Source: JALUUH01 sp964636675 (lineage in GTDB: Bacteria; Pseudomonadota; Gammaproteobacteria; S012-40). From it: a DNA stretch of 52,882 bases. Below the pieces are notes generated by a model that saw nothing but the letters and a program-made list of their open reading frames with translations, was not told the origin of the DNA and made no database searches. A program made the translations under genes and the position numbers. Shown here piece after piece: positions 9,260 to 18,430 of this stretch. The DNA lies in contig CAZWUO010000005.1 of NCBI GenBank assembly GCA_964636675.1, positions 1-52,882 of the forward strand, read 5' to 3'. Every line of letters starts with the position of its first letter. The first letter of the stretch is position 1.

Positions 9260-11461
9260 TTATTCATGCTCATCACTCGCATCTTCTTCATGGGTGATTT
9301 GTGCCATTTTTTCTAGCTTTTGCTCTACGAGATAATTGAAAGTGTTTTGCGCAAATCGACCATCGTCTTGTCTTTGCCCAGAGTTTAAACCGGTTAAAAG
9401 GCTCATTGCTTCATCAATATGCCGAATGGCAAAGATATGGAATTTGTTTGCTTTAACAGCGGCAATCAGTGATGGTTTTAACATTAGATTTTTGACATTT
9501 TCAGCGGGAATAATAACACCTTGAGTTCCGGTTAAGTGGCGTGCTAGACATATGTCAAAAAAGCTTTCAATCTTCTCATTGATGTTCCCAATGACTTGAA
9601 TCTCTCCTAACTGATTAACGGATCCCGTTATTGCGATACCTTGGTCAACAGGTATTTCACTAATTGCGGATAGTAGTGCACAAAGCTCACCCGCCGATGC
9701 ACTGTCTCCATCAACACCACCATATGATTGCTCAAAGCTAACGCTGGCAGAAACAGAAAAAATCTTATCTCTAGCATATCGTGATGCAAGAAAATGCGAA
9801 AGAATCAATACGCCTTTTGTATGAACATCACCGCCCAAGTCAGATTCATTTTCAACATCCACGAGCTTGCCGTCACCCAGACGAGCCGTAGCAGTAATAC
9901 GCGAAGGTTGACCAAAGCTACACTCCTCTGTAGATACAATAGACAACCCATTTATTTGACCAATCTTTCTCCCTGCGGTATCAATGAGTATGTCGTTAGA
10001 TAATATTTCATTATAGGTTAATTGTTTTAATCGATCAGTCCGCTGATCCAACTCTTGAATCGCAATATCTATTTCAGCGGCGGAGACACAATTTTTGCTA
10101 TCCAATTTGGCCCAATAGGACGCTTCGCATAATAGATTACTAATCCCTTCTTTGTTGAGTAGCATTTCTTCTGAGTGGTCATTTAATCTGAGTGTATATT
10201 CAGCGAGCCTCGCGATAGCTGTGTTGGTAAAAACGGATAAATTTCTTGCTTTAATAAACCGCGCAACAAATGAAGATAATTGCTTTAAAGTACTATCGTT
10301 AAGCGCTATTTGCTCATCAAAGTCTACAATGACCTTAAAGTATTTGTTGAACTCTGCGTCTAGCTCGATGAGATTTTCATAAGAACTCGAATCACCAATC
10401 AAAATTAGCTTGATATCCAATGGAAGTGCGTATGGAAAGAGGTTTATTGGGTTATTAATATTAGATTGCACTTCACTATAATCTAAAGCAATTTCAGCAG
10501 AGGCTAATGCTGATTTTAAAAAATTCCATGAAGCTTTATTTGTTAATAATTGGCTGGCATCGATAATCAGATATCCACCGTTAGCTTGGTGCAAGCTTCC
10601 GGGCAGAATACCTGAAAAATTATCTGTTAAGTTTTCATGAGAAGTGTTAAATACACCAAATAAATGACGATAGCTGGGACATTTTTCGTAGTATATAGGC
10701 CGTGTTTTCTGATTTTTATTATTAACAACAATATTTATATTGTAGTAGGGCGTGAGCTTTGCGAGTTCTATTTTACTAAAATTAGCGTTTAAGTCAGTCC
10801 AAACAGCGTCCAGGTGTTTCTCAACTTTCGAAAAATCATGGTACTTTTTTTTCAAACTTATAAATGTGCTACCCATGATATGGTGCAGCGCTTGTTGATA
10901 TAAATTATGCGTTCTTCTATATTCATTGCTGATCTGGGATGCAAGTTGATCATTGTTACACGAAGAATCAGGCAATCCTATCGTATTGAGTTTTTCATTT
11001 TGTGAGTTTTTTATCTGTTCAATTTCTTGCTGAAATTTCTTATTACTATTGAACCACGGTAGGAGAGAAAATAGTGTTTCAATAAATGCGCCTAAATCTT
11101 CTTGGAGTTCTTGGGCTTTTCCGGCAGGTAATGTAATAGGTATAGGTTTCAGTGGCTCGTTAAAATTGTGTGTATAACAAATATCAAGTAAATCACTTAC
11201 GTTGATATTCTGCTTATTTAAAGATTGAAATACCATGGTGTGTCTGCCAATACCAATTGGCCCCATTACCAACAGATTGTAACCAAATTGCTTAATAGCC
11301 AGGCCGTATTGCAATGATTTTTTAGCTCGGGATTGAGCAATTATGTCATCCCGAGCAGCTATAGGGCCGAGATCAATTTGATCCGTTGTAAGGAAATCTA
11401 ACTTTTTTAGATTTATTTTATGATAGAGCTGCTTACTGGAAAGAGAATTAACAAGTGGCAT
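9260..11461 (-). CDS. Lon-related ATP-dependent protease (LonB/YcbZ type)
   Basis: The 733-residue protein has an N-terminal AAA-type region and a C-terminal Lon (S16) protease domain with the Ser-Lys dyad. The serine lies in GGVDGDSAS (Ser587) and the lysine in NINEKIE (Lys630). The region around 150-230 is long and probably coiled. The P-loop at 67-75 reads GPIGIGRHT, so the canonical lysine is replaced by arginine and ATP use may be altered. It lacks the N-terminal substrate domain of classical Lon, so it belongs to the Lon-related group. It lies 17 bases upstream of gluQRS and is probably cotranscribed. Substrates are unknown. Confidence 0.88.
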   Translation of the reverse strand: MPLVNSLSSKQLYHKINLKKLDFLTTDQIDLGPIAARDDIIAQSRAKKSLQYGLAIKQFGYNLLVMGPIGIGRHTMVFQSLNKQNINVSDLLDICYTHNFNEPLKPIPITLPAGKAQELQEDLGAFIETLFSLLPWFNSNKKFQQEIEQIKNSQNEKLNTIGLPDSSCNNDQLASQISNEYRRTHNLYQQALHHIMGSTFISLKKKYHDFSKVEKHLDAVWTDLNANFSKIELAKLTPYYNINIVVNNKNQKTRPIYYEKCPSYRHLFGVFNTSHENLTDNFSGILPGSLHQANGGYLIIDASQLLTNKASWNFLKSALASAEIALDYSEVQSNINNPINLFPYALPLDIKLILIGDSSSYENLIELDAEFNKYFKVIVDFDEQIALNDSTLKQLSSFVARFIKARNLSVFTNTAIARLAEYTLRLNDHSEEMLLNKEGISNLLCEASYWAKLDSKNCVSAAEIDIAIQELDQRTDRLKQLTYNEILSNDILIDTAGRKIGQINGLSIVSTEECSFGQPSRITATARLGDGKLVDVENESDLGGDVHTKGVLILSHFLASRYARDKIFSVSASVSFEQSYGGVDGDSASAGELCALLSAISEIPVDQGIAITGSVNQLGEIQVIGNINEKIESFFDICLARHLTGTQGVIIPAENVKNLMLKPSLIAAVKANKFHIFAIRHIDEAMSLLTGLNSGQRQDDGRFAQNTFNYLVEQKLEKMAQITHEEDASDEHE

Positions 11462-11601
11462 ACTTCGTTTGTCTTAAATACGGGCAACAATCCCCCTAGC
11501 CCCCCGGTAGCAGAGATGTATTCGAGGATTGCAGCAGATTATGAAATTTCTGATCCTAGCGTATTATCATAGCAGTGAAGTGCTTATGAGACTAACTTAT
11601 T

Positions 11602-12555
11602 TTATGAAGCAACACTCATTGGCAGCGACTCAGAAGACACAACTTTGTTTTTGCCATTATTTTTTGCTTCATAGAGCGCTTTGTCCGCTCTTAAAAAAAT
11701 ATCATTCTCGTTATCATCATTTTTTAGTGTGGCGGTACCTAAACTAACGGTCACTTGAGCATTGCTTTGTTCACAGATAATAGGGGTGTTTTCGATGGTT
11801 TCGCGAATTCTATCCGCTAATTGACATACCCCTAATTGGTCCGTGTTGCTTAACATGATGGCAAATTCTTCGCCGCCGTAGCGAAATAGGATATCTGTAT
11901 TTCTAATACACATACTGGTTAGTTCTGCAATAGTTCGAATGACACTATCACCTGAAGAATGTCCCAGGGTATCGTTAATAGATTTAAAATTATCAATATC
12001 TAATACAATCATGGATAAAGGTTGATTATAACGTCTGGCCAAATTAATTTCTCGTAGCAGAGTTTCATCAAATGTACTGCGATTGTTAACGCCGGTTAAC
12101 GCATCTTTATGGGCAGCCTGTAGCGCTTCTTGGTACAACAGGGCATTGCGCAATGGGTAGGCGAGGCTGCATAATGTATATTCAAATATTTTTTGATCTT
12201 CTTTTGAAAACTCCCATTTTCGATGGATAGCAACTTGACCTAAAACTTTCCCATCCAAAAGTAGTTTATAAGAACATTTATATCTCTCTACATCACCTGA
12301 AGAGAGACTAATTGTTAGCGGAGTGTTTTCAAATGTAACGCAGTCGTGTAACACCGCTGGTTTTATTTGCTGTGAAAATAAAAAAACTAATTCTTCAATA
12401 TCTAAAGTAGTCTGCAATGCGCTTGCAACACGCATCGCTAACCCCGCCTGGAAATCAGGGTTTTCACTGTTGTCGCTTTTTCTGAGTTCACCGATAAAGC
12501 GATCAATTCCAGCAGAGCCGGATATCTGTTTTTCAGTAATTACATTTAGCCGCAT
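11602..12555 (-). CDS. Diguanylate cyclase (GGDEF domain)
   Basis: The 317-residue cytoplasmic protein has an N-terminal GAF-like sensory region (about 40-140) and a C-terminal GGDEF domain. The active-site motif is GGEEF at 227-231, an active variant. An intact RxxD inhibitory site (RNTD, 218-221) stands exactly five residues before it. It should therefore make cyclic di-GMP from GTP and be subject to product inhibition. There is no EAL or HD-GYP domain and no membrane segment. It is transcribed leftward after apaH, with 111 bases between that contain a repeat-like hairpin. The GAF assignment is tentative, the GGDEF is sure. Confidence 0.92.
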   Translation of the reverse strand: MRLNVITEKQISGSAGIDRFIGELRKSDNSENPDFQAGLAMRVASALQTTLDIEELVFLFSQQIKPAVLHDCVTFENTPLTISLSSGDVERYKCSYKLLLDGKVLGQVAIHRKWEFSKEDQKIFEYTLCSLAYPLRNALLYQEALQAAHKDALTGVNNRSTFDETLLREINLARRYNQPLSMIVLDIDNFKSINDTLGHSSGDSVIRTIAELTSMCIRNTDILFRYGGEEFAIMLSNTDQLGVCQLADRIRETIENTPIICEQSNAQVTVSLGTATLKNDDNENDIFLRADKALYEAKNNGKNKVVSSESLPMSVAS

Positions 12556-12599
12556 ATTTTGCTCTTAGAGTTGTCGTCAACTATCAGAATGCAAATAAA

Positions 12600-12663
12600 G
12601 TACCACGGCATTATTTTTGTTGGAATATTTGTAGGTGTTTATCTATAACGCCACGGGTATATA
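12600..12663. repeat. Degenerate inverted repeat sharing its end with the 52.7-kb element
   Basis: Bases 12641-12662 are identical over 22 bp to 52810-52831, the right end of the 165-bp inverted-repeat element. An imperfect mirror copy of the same end, TACCACGGCATTAT, starts at 12600. The stretch therefore looks like a shortened, decayed copy of that element, lying between apaH and the cyclase gene. Confidence 0.6.
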
Positions 12664-12666
12664 ACT

Positions 12667-13473
12667 TTAACAAGAAACCGAGTATATTTTCTTGGTTTCG
12701 ATTTCCAGCGCAGTGAGTCTTCCTCCCCATAAGCAACCGGTATCTAAGGCAGTGATATTTGCGGATTTACTGAATCCAAATGTGGACCAATGTCCAAATA
12801 CAATATGGGTTTTTTTAATATTAAACCGAGCGTGGTATAGCCAAGGAATAAACAGACTATTTTTATCACTGGGTGTGCCTTTGTCGCTGAACTCTAATGC
12901 GGGTCGTTCTTTTTTTTCGCAATAACGCATTCGGGTAAAGGTGTTGGTTATGAAGCGAATTCGATCCCAGCCAGATAAGTTTTCAGACCAGGTATTAGGT
13001 GTATTTCCATACATATTATTGAAAAATTCTACGGGTCTTGCTTTGAGCTGTTTCACTGCCTCTAGTGCATATTGTTGCGCATTTAACAAGTTCCAACCTG
13101 GATAAATGCCGGCATGAACCATTATACAATCAACATTTTTGTCATAATGTAATAATGATTTTGTAAGCAACCAGTTTATCAAGTCAACTTTATCAGGTGC
13201 ATTTATTACGTCAGCAAAGGTGTCGTATTTCTTGCTTGTCTGGCATCCCATCGCGACGGCCAAAAAATGCAGATCATGGTTTCCCAGAACAATTTTGGCG
13301 CTATCATCTAACGATTTAATGAAACGTAATACTTCAAGCGATTGTGGCCCACGGTTTACTAAATCCCCCGCAAACCAGAGTTGGTCAGTGTTTTTATTGA
13401 AATTAATATGTTCGAGTAATTTTTGCAAAGATTCAAAACAGCCCTGAATGTCTCCTATTGCATACGTGCTCAT
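12667..13473 (-). CDS. apaH: Bis(5'-nucleosyl)-tetraphosphatase, symmetrical
   Basis: ApaH splits Ap4A into two ADP and can remove Np4 caps from RNA. The 268-residue protein has the calcineurin-type phosphoesterase motifs in order: GDIQG at 7-11, AGDLVNRGP near 34-42, GNHDLH near 64-69, and VHAGIYPGW in the middle. The length is normal for the family. The start is the ATG at 13473, nine bases after the glnD stop, so the two are likely cotranscribed. In enterobacteria apaH follows ksgA-apaG; that context is absent here. Confidence 0.95.
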   Translation of the reverse strand: MSTYAIGDIQGCFESLQKLLEHINFNKNTDQLWFAGDLVNRGPQSLEVLRFIKSLDDSAKIVLGNHDLHFLAVAMGCQTSKKYDTFADVINAPDKVDLINWLLTKSLLHYDKNVDCIMVHAGIYPGWNLLNAQQYALEAVKQLKARPVEFFNNMYGNTPNTWSENLSGWDRIRFITNTFTRMRYCEKKERPALEFSDKGTPSDKNSLFIPWLYHARFNIKKTHIVFGHWSTFGFSKSANITALDTGCLWGGRLTALEIETKKIYSVSC

Positions 13474-13482
13474 AACATTGTG

Positions 13483-16194
13483 TTATATTCGCGAAGAATC
13501 CACATACTCGCATATCGTTGCGCGTATTTGCGCGCGTTTTTCTGGATCAACTATCGCCTTTCCATCTTTTCCCGTAACGAAAAAGAAATCCTCAGCTTGT
13601 GCTCCGTAGGTTGAAATTTTTGCTGCTTGAAGGTTTAGCTCACAGAGTCTCATCGCATACGCGATTCTCGAAAGTAGGCCTTGGCGATCAGTCGATATAA
13701 CTTCTAAAATAGTTCGGTCATTATTTTCATCGCTAACCATATTAACCTGGGTTAGGCGAGAAAAGTGTTCGATTTTTCTTTCAGCGCCACATTTTTTGAT
13801 TAAGACAGGCGCTTTTTTTGAACGTATTTGCTCACGTAATACGCTTTCAATTTTTTGCAGTCGCTCGGGTTCGGTGACTGGTTTCCCATCGAACTCTAAT
13901 ACGCTGTAAGTGTCTAACGTATAATTGTTGAGCGAGGGTGTAATTATCGCCTCAAAGATGATTAAACCTAGTCTATCAAGCGTAGATGTCATTCCAGAAA
14001 AACTATGGCCTTGGATCGATGTGTGCAAAAATATATCGGTACCACCACGTTCAATATTGTGATACAGCAAAATGAGACTTTCATTCTTTGAATAATCAAA
14101 ATTTAGCAATGCTTCTGTGTGGCGTGCGATTTCATTCGCGTTATATCGAATGAAATATGTGCCATCCATCTTGGTCCATAACTTTTCAATATCGGATAGT
14201 GTATTTCCTCGTTGTACTAGAATTTTTCTAGCGGCTATTTTAGATTCGTGTATGAGTTCTTTTTCATTAAAAGGATTTTCTAGGCCTCTAATAAAGGCCT
14301 TTTTGGTTTGCTTGTAAAGTTTAATGAGCAATGAAGCCTTCCAGCTAGTCCAAAGTTTGGGGTTTGTTGCACGCATATCTGCAACCGTTAATAAGTAAAG
14401 ATAATCTAGTTTAATTCGATTTCCGACATCGAATGCAAATTGGTTAATAACTTCAGGGTCATCGATATCCTTTTGCTGAGCGACGGAGGACATGAATAAA
14501 TGTTTTTCTACTAACCAAGAAACCAACTCAATATCATCTTTACTGAGATCATGTTTTTGCAGGAATATTTGAGCATCTTTTGCGCCGAGTATTGAATGAT
14601 CGCCCCCTCTGCCTTTGGCAATATCGTGGAATAAGCCCGCAAGATATAGCAGCTCGGTTTTGGGAATCGTGTTAGTGATTTTACTGCATAGAGGAAATTC
14701 TTCCGCGAACTTTTCAACGCTAAAACGTCTTAGATTTCTAATGACAAACAAGGTGTGTTGATCAACCGTATAAACATGAAATAAATCGTATTGCATTTGC
14801 CCCACAATTTTGGCAAAAGCGGGTATGTAGGCGGCCAATATGCCATAGCTATTCATGCGCCTTAGTGCTTGGGTGACACCTCTTTCTTGTTTTAGTATTT
14901 CAATAAAAATAGTGCGGCAACGAATATCTTCACGAAATTTATCATCTATTAAATACCGGTGATCGCGTATAAGTCTTATAGTAGAGGCTCTTACTCCTTT
15001 TATGTGCGGGTTTGACTGCAGTAACAAAAAAGCTTCCAATAGTGCAAAAGGATAGGTTTTAAATACGCGATCAGTAGTAACCTCTAGATAGCCTTTGCGC
15101 ACTTGAAAGCGGCGATTAATATTAATGGGTTTTTGATGGTCATCGGTATACAAGATGGCTTCTTGAAAATGTTGTAACAGCATTTCGTTTAGACGCCCCA
15201 GTTCCATGACGGTTCTGAAATAGCGTTTCATAAAAAGCTCAACGCCTAATCTATGGCCATCAGCAGCACGATTTAGTGCATTTTTTAGGATGTTTTTTGC
15301 TGGCTTTTCGTCGTTAAAATTGAGTTGTTTTGCAAGTGTTTGTTGAAAATCAAATAACAATCGGTCTTCTTTTCTCTTAGTTAAAACATGTAAGGCGAAG
15401 CGAATTTTCCACAGAAATCTTTCGCCTTCTTTAAGTGTTTTATACTCGTGGGTAGTCAGAAATTCTCTTTGTACCAATTCCTGTAATCCGTGATCTCCAA
15501 AGTGTCGTCGCGTTACCCAGCGAATCATTTGGATATCTCTAAGTCCCCCAGGGTTTTCTTTGATATTCGGTTCGAGGTTGTAGGCAGTATCATGAAAACG
15601 TGCATGCCTTTTTTGTTGTTCTTCCAGTTTTTTTAAAAAAAAACGTTTACTTGTCCAAATGTTATCCTTCGATGTTAGTTTTATCATTGTACGAAACAAT
15701 TCACGGCTGCCGGTAATGAGTCTGGATTCAATTAAATTAGTGATTACCGTAATATCACCCAGCGCACTTTTTTTACACTCGTCTAATGTGCGTACACTTT
15801 GACCTATATCTAATCCTATATCCCATAAGAAGGTAATATATTGACTTAATGTTTCTTCTTCTTCGCTCGAGAGTTTGTTTTTTGATAAAATCAAAATATC
15901 GATATCTGAATAGGGATGCAATTCACCTCTGCCATAGCCGCCGACGGCGATTAAAGACATGGGTGAGGATGGAGTAGCAATATATTTATCCCAGGCTTGG
16001 TGTAACAATGTGTCAATGAAGTTTGATCTTAGTCGCACCAAGACAGACGCTTCTACTCCTTGCGTAAAGGCTTCCGCTAGTTTTGCAGATGCACTTAAAA
16101 TAGTAGAGCGAAATAGCGTAATAGAGGGCGTTGCTGTATTTTGTAAGGACGTATTAAAGCTCAGTGCGTCATATAATGTAATTTTTTGATTCAT
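13483..16194 (-). CDS. glnD: PII uridylyltransferase/uridylyl-removing enzyme
   Basis: The bifunctional nitrogen sensor GlnD attaches UMP to PII and removes it according to glutamine level. The 903-residue protein has a nucleotidyltransferase site GGYGRGELHPYSDID at 85-99, with the metal-binding Asp97 and Asp99. The HD hydrolase site is LFHD at 521-524, and two ACT domains follow in the last ~200 residues (TEPERLQKIE onward and TDRQGLLSRIAYAMR). Position beside map and divergent from rpsB is the conserved gammaproteobacterial arrangement. No PII gene is in this window. Confidence 0.97.
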   Translation of the reverse strand: MNQKITLYDALSFNTSLQNTATPSITLFRSTILSASAKLAEAFTQGVEASVLVRLRSNFIDTLLHQAWDKYIATPSSPMSLIAVGGYGRGELHPYSDIDILILSKNKLSSEEEETLSQYITFLWDIGLDIGQSVRTLDECKKSALGDITVITNLIESRLITGSRELFRTMIKLTSKDNIWTSKRFFLKKLEEQQKRHARFHDTAYNLEPNIKENPGGLRDIQMIRWVTRRHFGDHGLQELVQREFLTTHEYKTLKEGERFLWKIRFALHVLTKRKEDRLLFDFQQTLAKQLNFNDEKPAKNILKNALNRAADGHRLGVELFMKRYFRTVMELGRLNEMLLQHFQEAILYTDDHQKPININRRFQVRKGYLEVTTDRVFKTYPFALLEAFLLLQSNPHIKGVRASTIRLIRDHRYLIDDKFREDIRCRTIFIEILKQERGVTQALRRMNSYGILAAYIPAFAKIVGQMQYDLFHVYTVDQHTLFVIRNLRRFSVEKFAEEFPLCSKITNTIPKTELLYLAGLFHDIAKGRGGDHSILGAKDAQIFLQKHDLSKDDIELVSWLVEKHLFMSSVAQQKDIDDPEVINQFAFDVGNRIKLDYLYLLTVADMRATNPKLWTSWKASLLIKLYKQTKKAFIRGLENPFNEKELIHESKIAARKILVQRGNTLSDIEKLWTKMDGTYFIRYNANEIARHTEALLNFDYSKNESLILLYHNIERGGTDIFLHTSIQGHSFSGMTSTLDRLGLIIFEAIITPSLNNYTLDTYSVLEFDGKPVTEPERLQKIESVLREQIRSKKAPVLIKKCGAERKIEHFSRLTQVNMVSDENNDRTILEVISTDRQGLLSRIAYAMRLCELNLQAAKISTYGAQAEDFFFVTGKDGKAIVDPEKRAQIRATICEYVDSSRI

Positions 16195-16277
16195 AGTGAT
16201 ATTTCATCGTTTAATACGGTAGAGATAAGCACCTAATTTTAGCCTCGACGATGTACTGGGAGTGTTAGGTGTCGTTG

Positions 16278-17042
16278 TTAACGTTCTTCTTCACGTAGTG
16301 TTAATACTTCATAGCCGTCTGGCGTTACGAGGACAGTGTGCTCCCATTGCGCAGAGATTGAATGATCTTTGGTAACGACGGTCCAGCCATCTTTTAGTAG
16401 CTTAACATGACGTTTACCGATATTTACCATCGGCTCGATAGTGAATATCATCCCTGTCTCAAGGATTAATCCCGTACCTGGTTTGCCGTAGTGCAGTACT
16501 TGTGGTTCCTCATGAAAATCTCTACCGATTCCATGCCCACAGTATTCCCGAACGACAGAGCAATTATTAGATTCTACATACTGTTGGATTATGGCGCCGA
16601 TATCCCCCAGTTGCGTACCCGGTTTGACACATTCTATACCCTTCCAAAGTGCATTGTATGCGGTTTCTACCGCGCGTTTTCCCTGGATGCTAGACTGACC
16701 GATATAGAACATCTTGCTGGTATCGCCATGAAAACCATCTTTAATAACCGTAATATCAATGTTTATTATATCGCCAGATTTTAGTACTTTGCTGCTGGGA
16801 ATGCCGTGGCACACTTGATGGTTAACAGACGTGCAAATAGACTTGGGGAATCCGCGATAATTCAACGGGGCAGGGATGGCCTTTTGCTGCTCCACGATAA
16901 ACTCGTGGCATATCTGATCCAGAGTATCGGTGCTAACCCCGGTTTTGACATAGGGTTTAATCATGGTTAGTACATCACCGGCAAGACGCCCAGCGATCCG
17001 CATTTTTTCGATTTCTTCGTTGTTTTTAATTGTTACTGTCAT
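16278..17042 (-). CDS. map: Methionine aminopeptidase, type I
   Basis: The 254-residue enzyme removes initiator methionine from nascent proteins. The two-metal site is visible: aspartates in IDITVIKDGFHGDTS, the histidine in GHGIGRDFHEEP, and glutamates in FTIEPMVN and QWEHTVLVT. There is no N-terminal zinc-finger extension, so it is a short bacterial type I enzyme. It is divergent from rpsB across a 463-base region and lies 83 bases upstream of glnD, with which it may share a transcript. The start is the ATG at 17042. Confidence 0.97.
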   Translation of the reverse strand: MTVTIKNNEEIEKMRIAGRLAGDVLTMIKPYVKTGVSTDTLDQICHEFIVEQQKAIPAPLNYRGFPKSICTSVNHQVCHGIPSSKVLKSGDIINIDITVIKDGFHGDTSKMFYIGQSSIQGKRAVETAYNALWKGIECVKPGTQLGDIGAIIQQYVESNNCSVVREYCGHGIGRDFHEEPQVLHYGKPGTGLILETGMIFTIEPMVNIGKRHVKLLKDGWTVVTKDHSISAQWEHTVLVTPDGYEVLTLREEER

Positions 17043-17505
17043 GATTTTTCTACAAATTCCAATGGTTTTTTGTGTTTAACGGCTTATGATTAGCAGCCTG
17101 ATGTACTAGGGTCGGCGTGAGGGAAAGCCATTATGAGGCAATTTTTCGTTCATTTGACGCGGGTGTCGTTATGCTACGTCAACGAAAACACTTGAAAAAT
17201 ATGCGGAAAATGGTTTTTTCGCACTTATGTCCATGTTTTGGATGCTTGGTTCTTCTTAATGTCCGATAGACTACCTAGGTTAAAGTAAGCGTCATCATAG
17301 AGCGACCCCCTAAAAAATACCAGAAGCACGCGCATTTTATTTGTTGTTTGCCAGGGTTTTATGGTATAAATCACGCCTTAATTTCAACTTGAATCCACAC
17401 ACATATCTGATGATATATACTAAGGGTGCCGCAAGACGTTAAGTTTTGCTGGTTTAGTGTAAATAGGGTATGTGGAGGCTCAACCCTTACAATATAGAGG
17501 TATTT
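17043..17505. promoter_or_regulatory. Divergent map/rpsB control region with rpsB promoter and leader
   Basis: This 463-base stretch has no gene that I can support. On the plus strand TTGTTG (17341-17346) and TATAAA (17365-17370) are 18 bases apart and form a plausible rpsB promoter. The transcript would start near 17377, giving a leader of about 130 bases ending in GAGG before the ATG at 17506. In Gammaproteobacteria this leader is the known target of S2 autoregulation. The GGGTGCCGCAAGAC stretch at 17424-17437 lies in the right place, but I cannot fold it with certainty. Confidence 0.5.
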
Positions 17506-18318
17506 ATGTCTTCAGTAACTATGCGCCAGATGCTTGAAGCAGGCGTTCATTTCGGTCATCAAACACGATTTTGGAATCCACGAATGTCATCCTTCATCTT
17601 CGGTGACAGAAACAAAATCCACATTATCAATCTCGAAAAAACCCTTCCATTATTCAATGATGCAACCAATTTTTTAGGCAGCATTGCTGCAAAAAAAGGC
17701 AAAATTCTTTTTGTTGGAACTAAAAGATCGGCCAGTGAAGTCATTAAAAAAGAAGCCGAGCGTGCCGGGATGCCATTTGTCAGCTCGCGCTGGCTTGGTG
17801 GAATGCTCACTAATTTTAAAACAGTCAAACAATCGATAAAACGCTTGAAAGACCTCGAAGCCATGAAGGAAGATGGGCGCTTTGATCGCCTCAATAAAAA
17901 AGAAGTACTCATGCTGACACGGGAATGGACGAAACTCGAGCAAAGTCTTGGCGGTATAAAAGATATGAATGGTATGCCGGCCGCGCTTTTTGTCATCGAT
18001 GTTGGACATGAAAAAATTGCAGTTTCTGAAGCTAAAAAGCTAGGTATTCCGGTTGTTGGAGTGGTTGATACCAATAGTTCGCCAGATGACATAGATTATG
18101 TTATCCCTGGAAATGACGATGCTATTAGAGCGATACGATTATACGCTCAAGCGGTTGCGGACTCTATTATCGAAGCTCGCTCTGCATCTTCTACAGGGGA
18201 CGTTGTGGATGAGTTTGTAGAGGTAGATGAGAATGTTGTTGCTGCAAAAAAATCGGCAGTCAAGCAAGCTTCGAAAAAGAATACGGATGATAAAGCCGCT
18301 GAAGTAACAACTAAATAG
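17506..18318 (+). CDS. rpsB: 30S ribosomal protein S2
   Basis: The 270-residue S2 begins MSSVTMRQMLEAGVHFGHQT, which aligns with the start of other gammaproteobacterial S2 proteins. This supports the ATG at 17506, preceded by GAGG, over an in-frame ATG 12 codons upstream. The C-terminal tail (residues ~230-270) is lysine/alanine-rich and slightly longer than in E. coli. S2 binds late to the 30S subunit and is needed for S1 binding. It heads the long rightward core cluster, is followed by a strong hairpin, and then by tsf. Confidence 0.98.
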   Translation: MSSVTMRQMLEAGVHFGHQTRFWNPRMSSFIFGDRNKIHIINLEKTLPLFNDATNFLGSIAAKKGKILFVGTKRSASEVIKKEAERAGMPFVSSRWLGGMLTNFKTVKQSIKRLKDLEAMKEDGRFDRLNKKEVLMLTREWTKLEQSLGGIKDMNGMPAALFVIDVGHEKIAVSEAKKLGIPVVGVVDTNSSPDDIDYVIPGNDDAIRAIRLYAQAVADSIIEARSASSTGDVVDEFVEVDENVVAAKKSAVKQASKKNTDDKAAEVTTK

Positions 18319-18372
18319 TCTCATCACAACTCTGATTTCAGTACAGATAGTTTTTTGTGACTTATATATTTA

Positions 18373-18393
18373 GGGGGCAATGCCCCCTTTTTT
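18373..18393 (+). terminator. rpsB-tsf intergenic terminator/attenuator
   Basis: GGGGGC (18373-18378) and GCCCCC (18382-18387) form a tight G/C hairpin followed by six T residues. It has the full form of an intrinsic terminator. Because tsf starts only 38 bases further on, it probably acts as a partial terminator that sets the S2 to EF-Ts ratio, as is known for this operon in E. coli. Confidence 0.88.
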
Positions 18394-18430
18394 CAAGACA
18401 AAATTTATATACGATTTTAGTGAGGAAAAA

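Noticed and set aside
17154..17182. TTGACG...CGTCAA inverted repeat in the map-rpsB region
   Set aside because: The 17-base spacing suggested paired promoter boxes, but no -10 sequence fits on either strand. A 6-bp repeat may be chance.
17559..18092. 177-codon open frame antisense to rpsB
   Set aside because: It lies wholly within the secure rpsB gene, has no ribosome-binding site and encodes a Ser/Phe-rich product typical of antisense frames.
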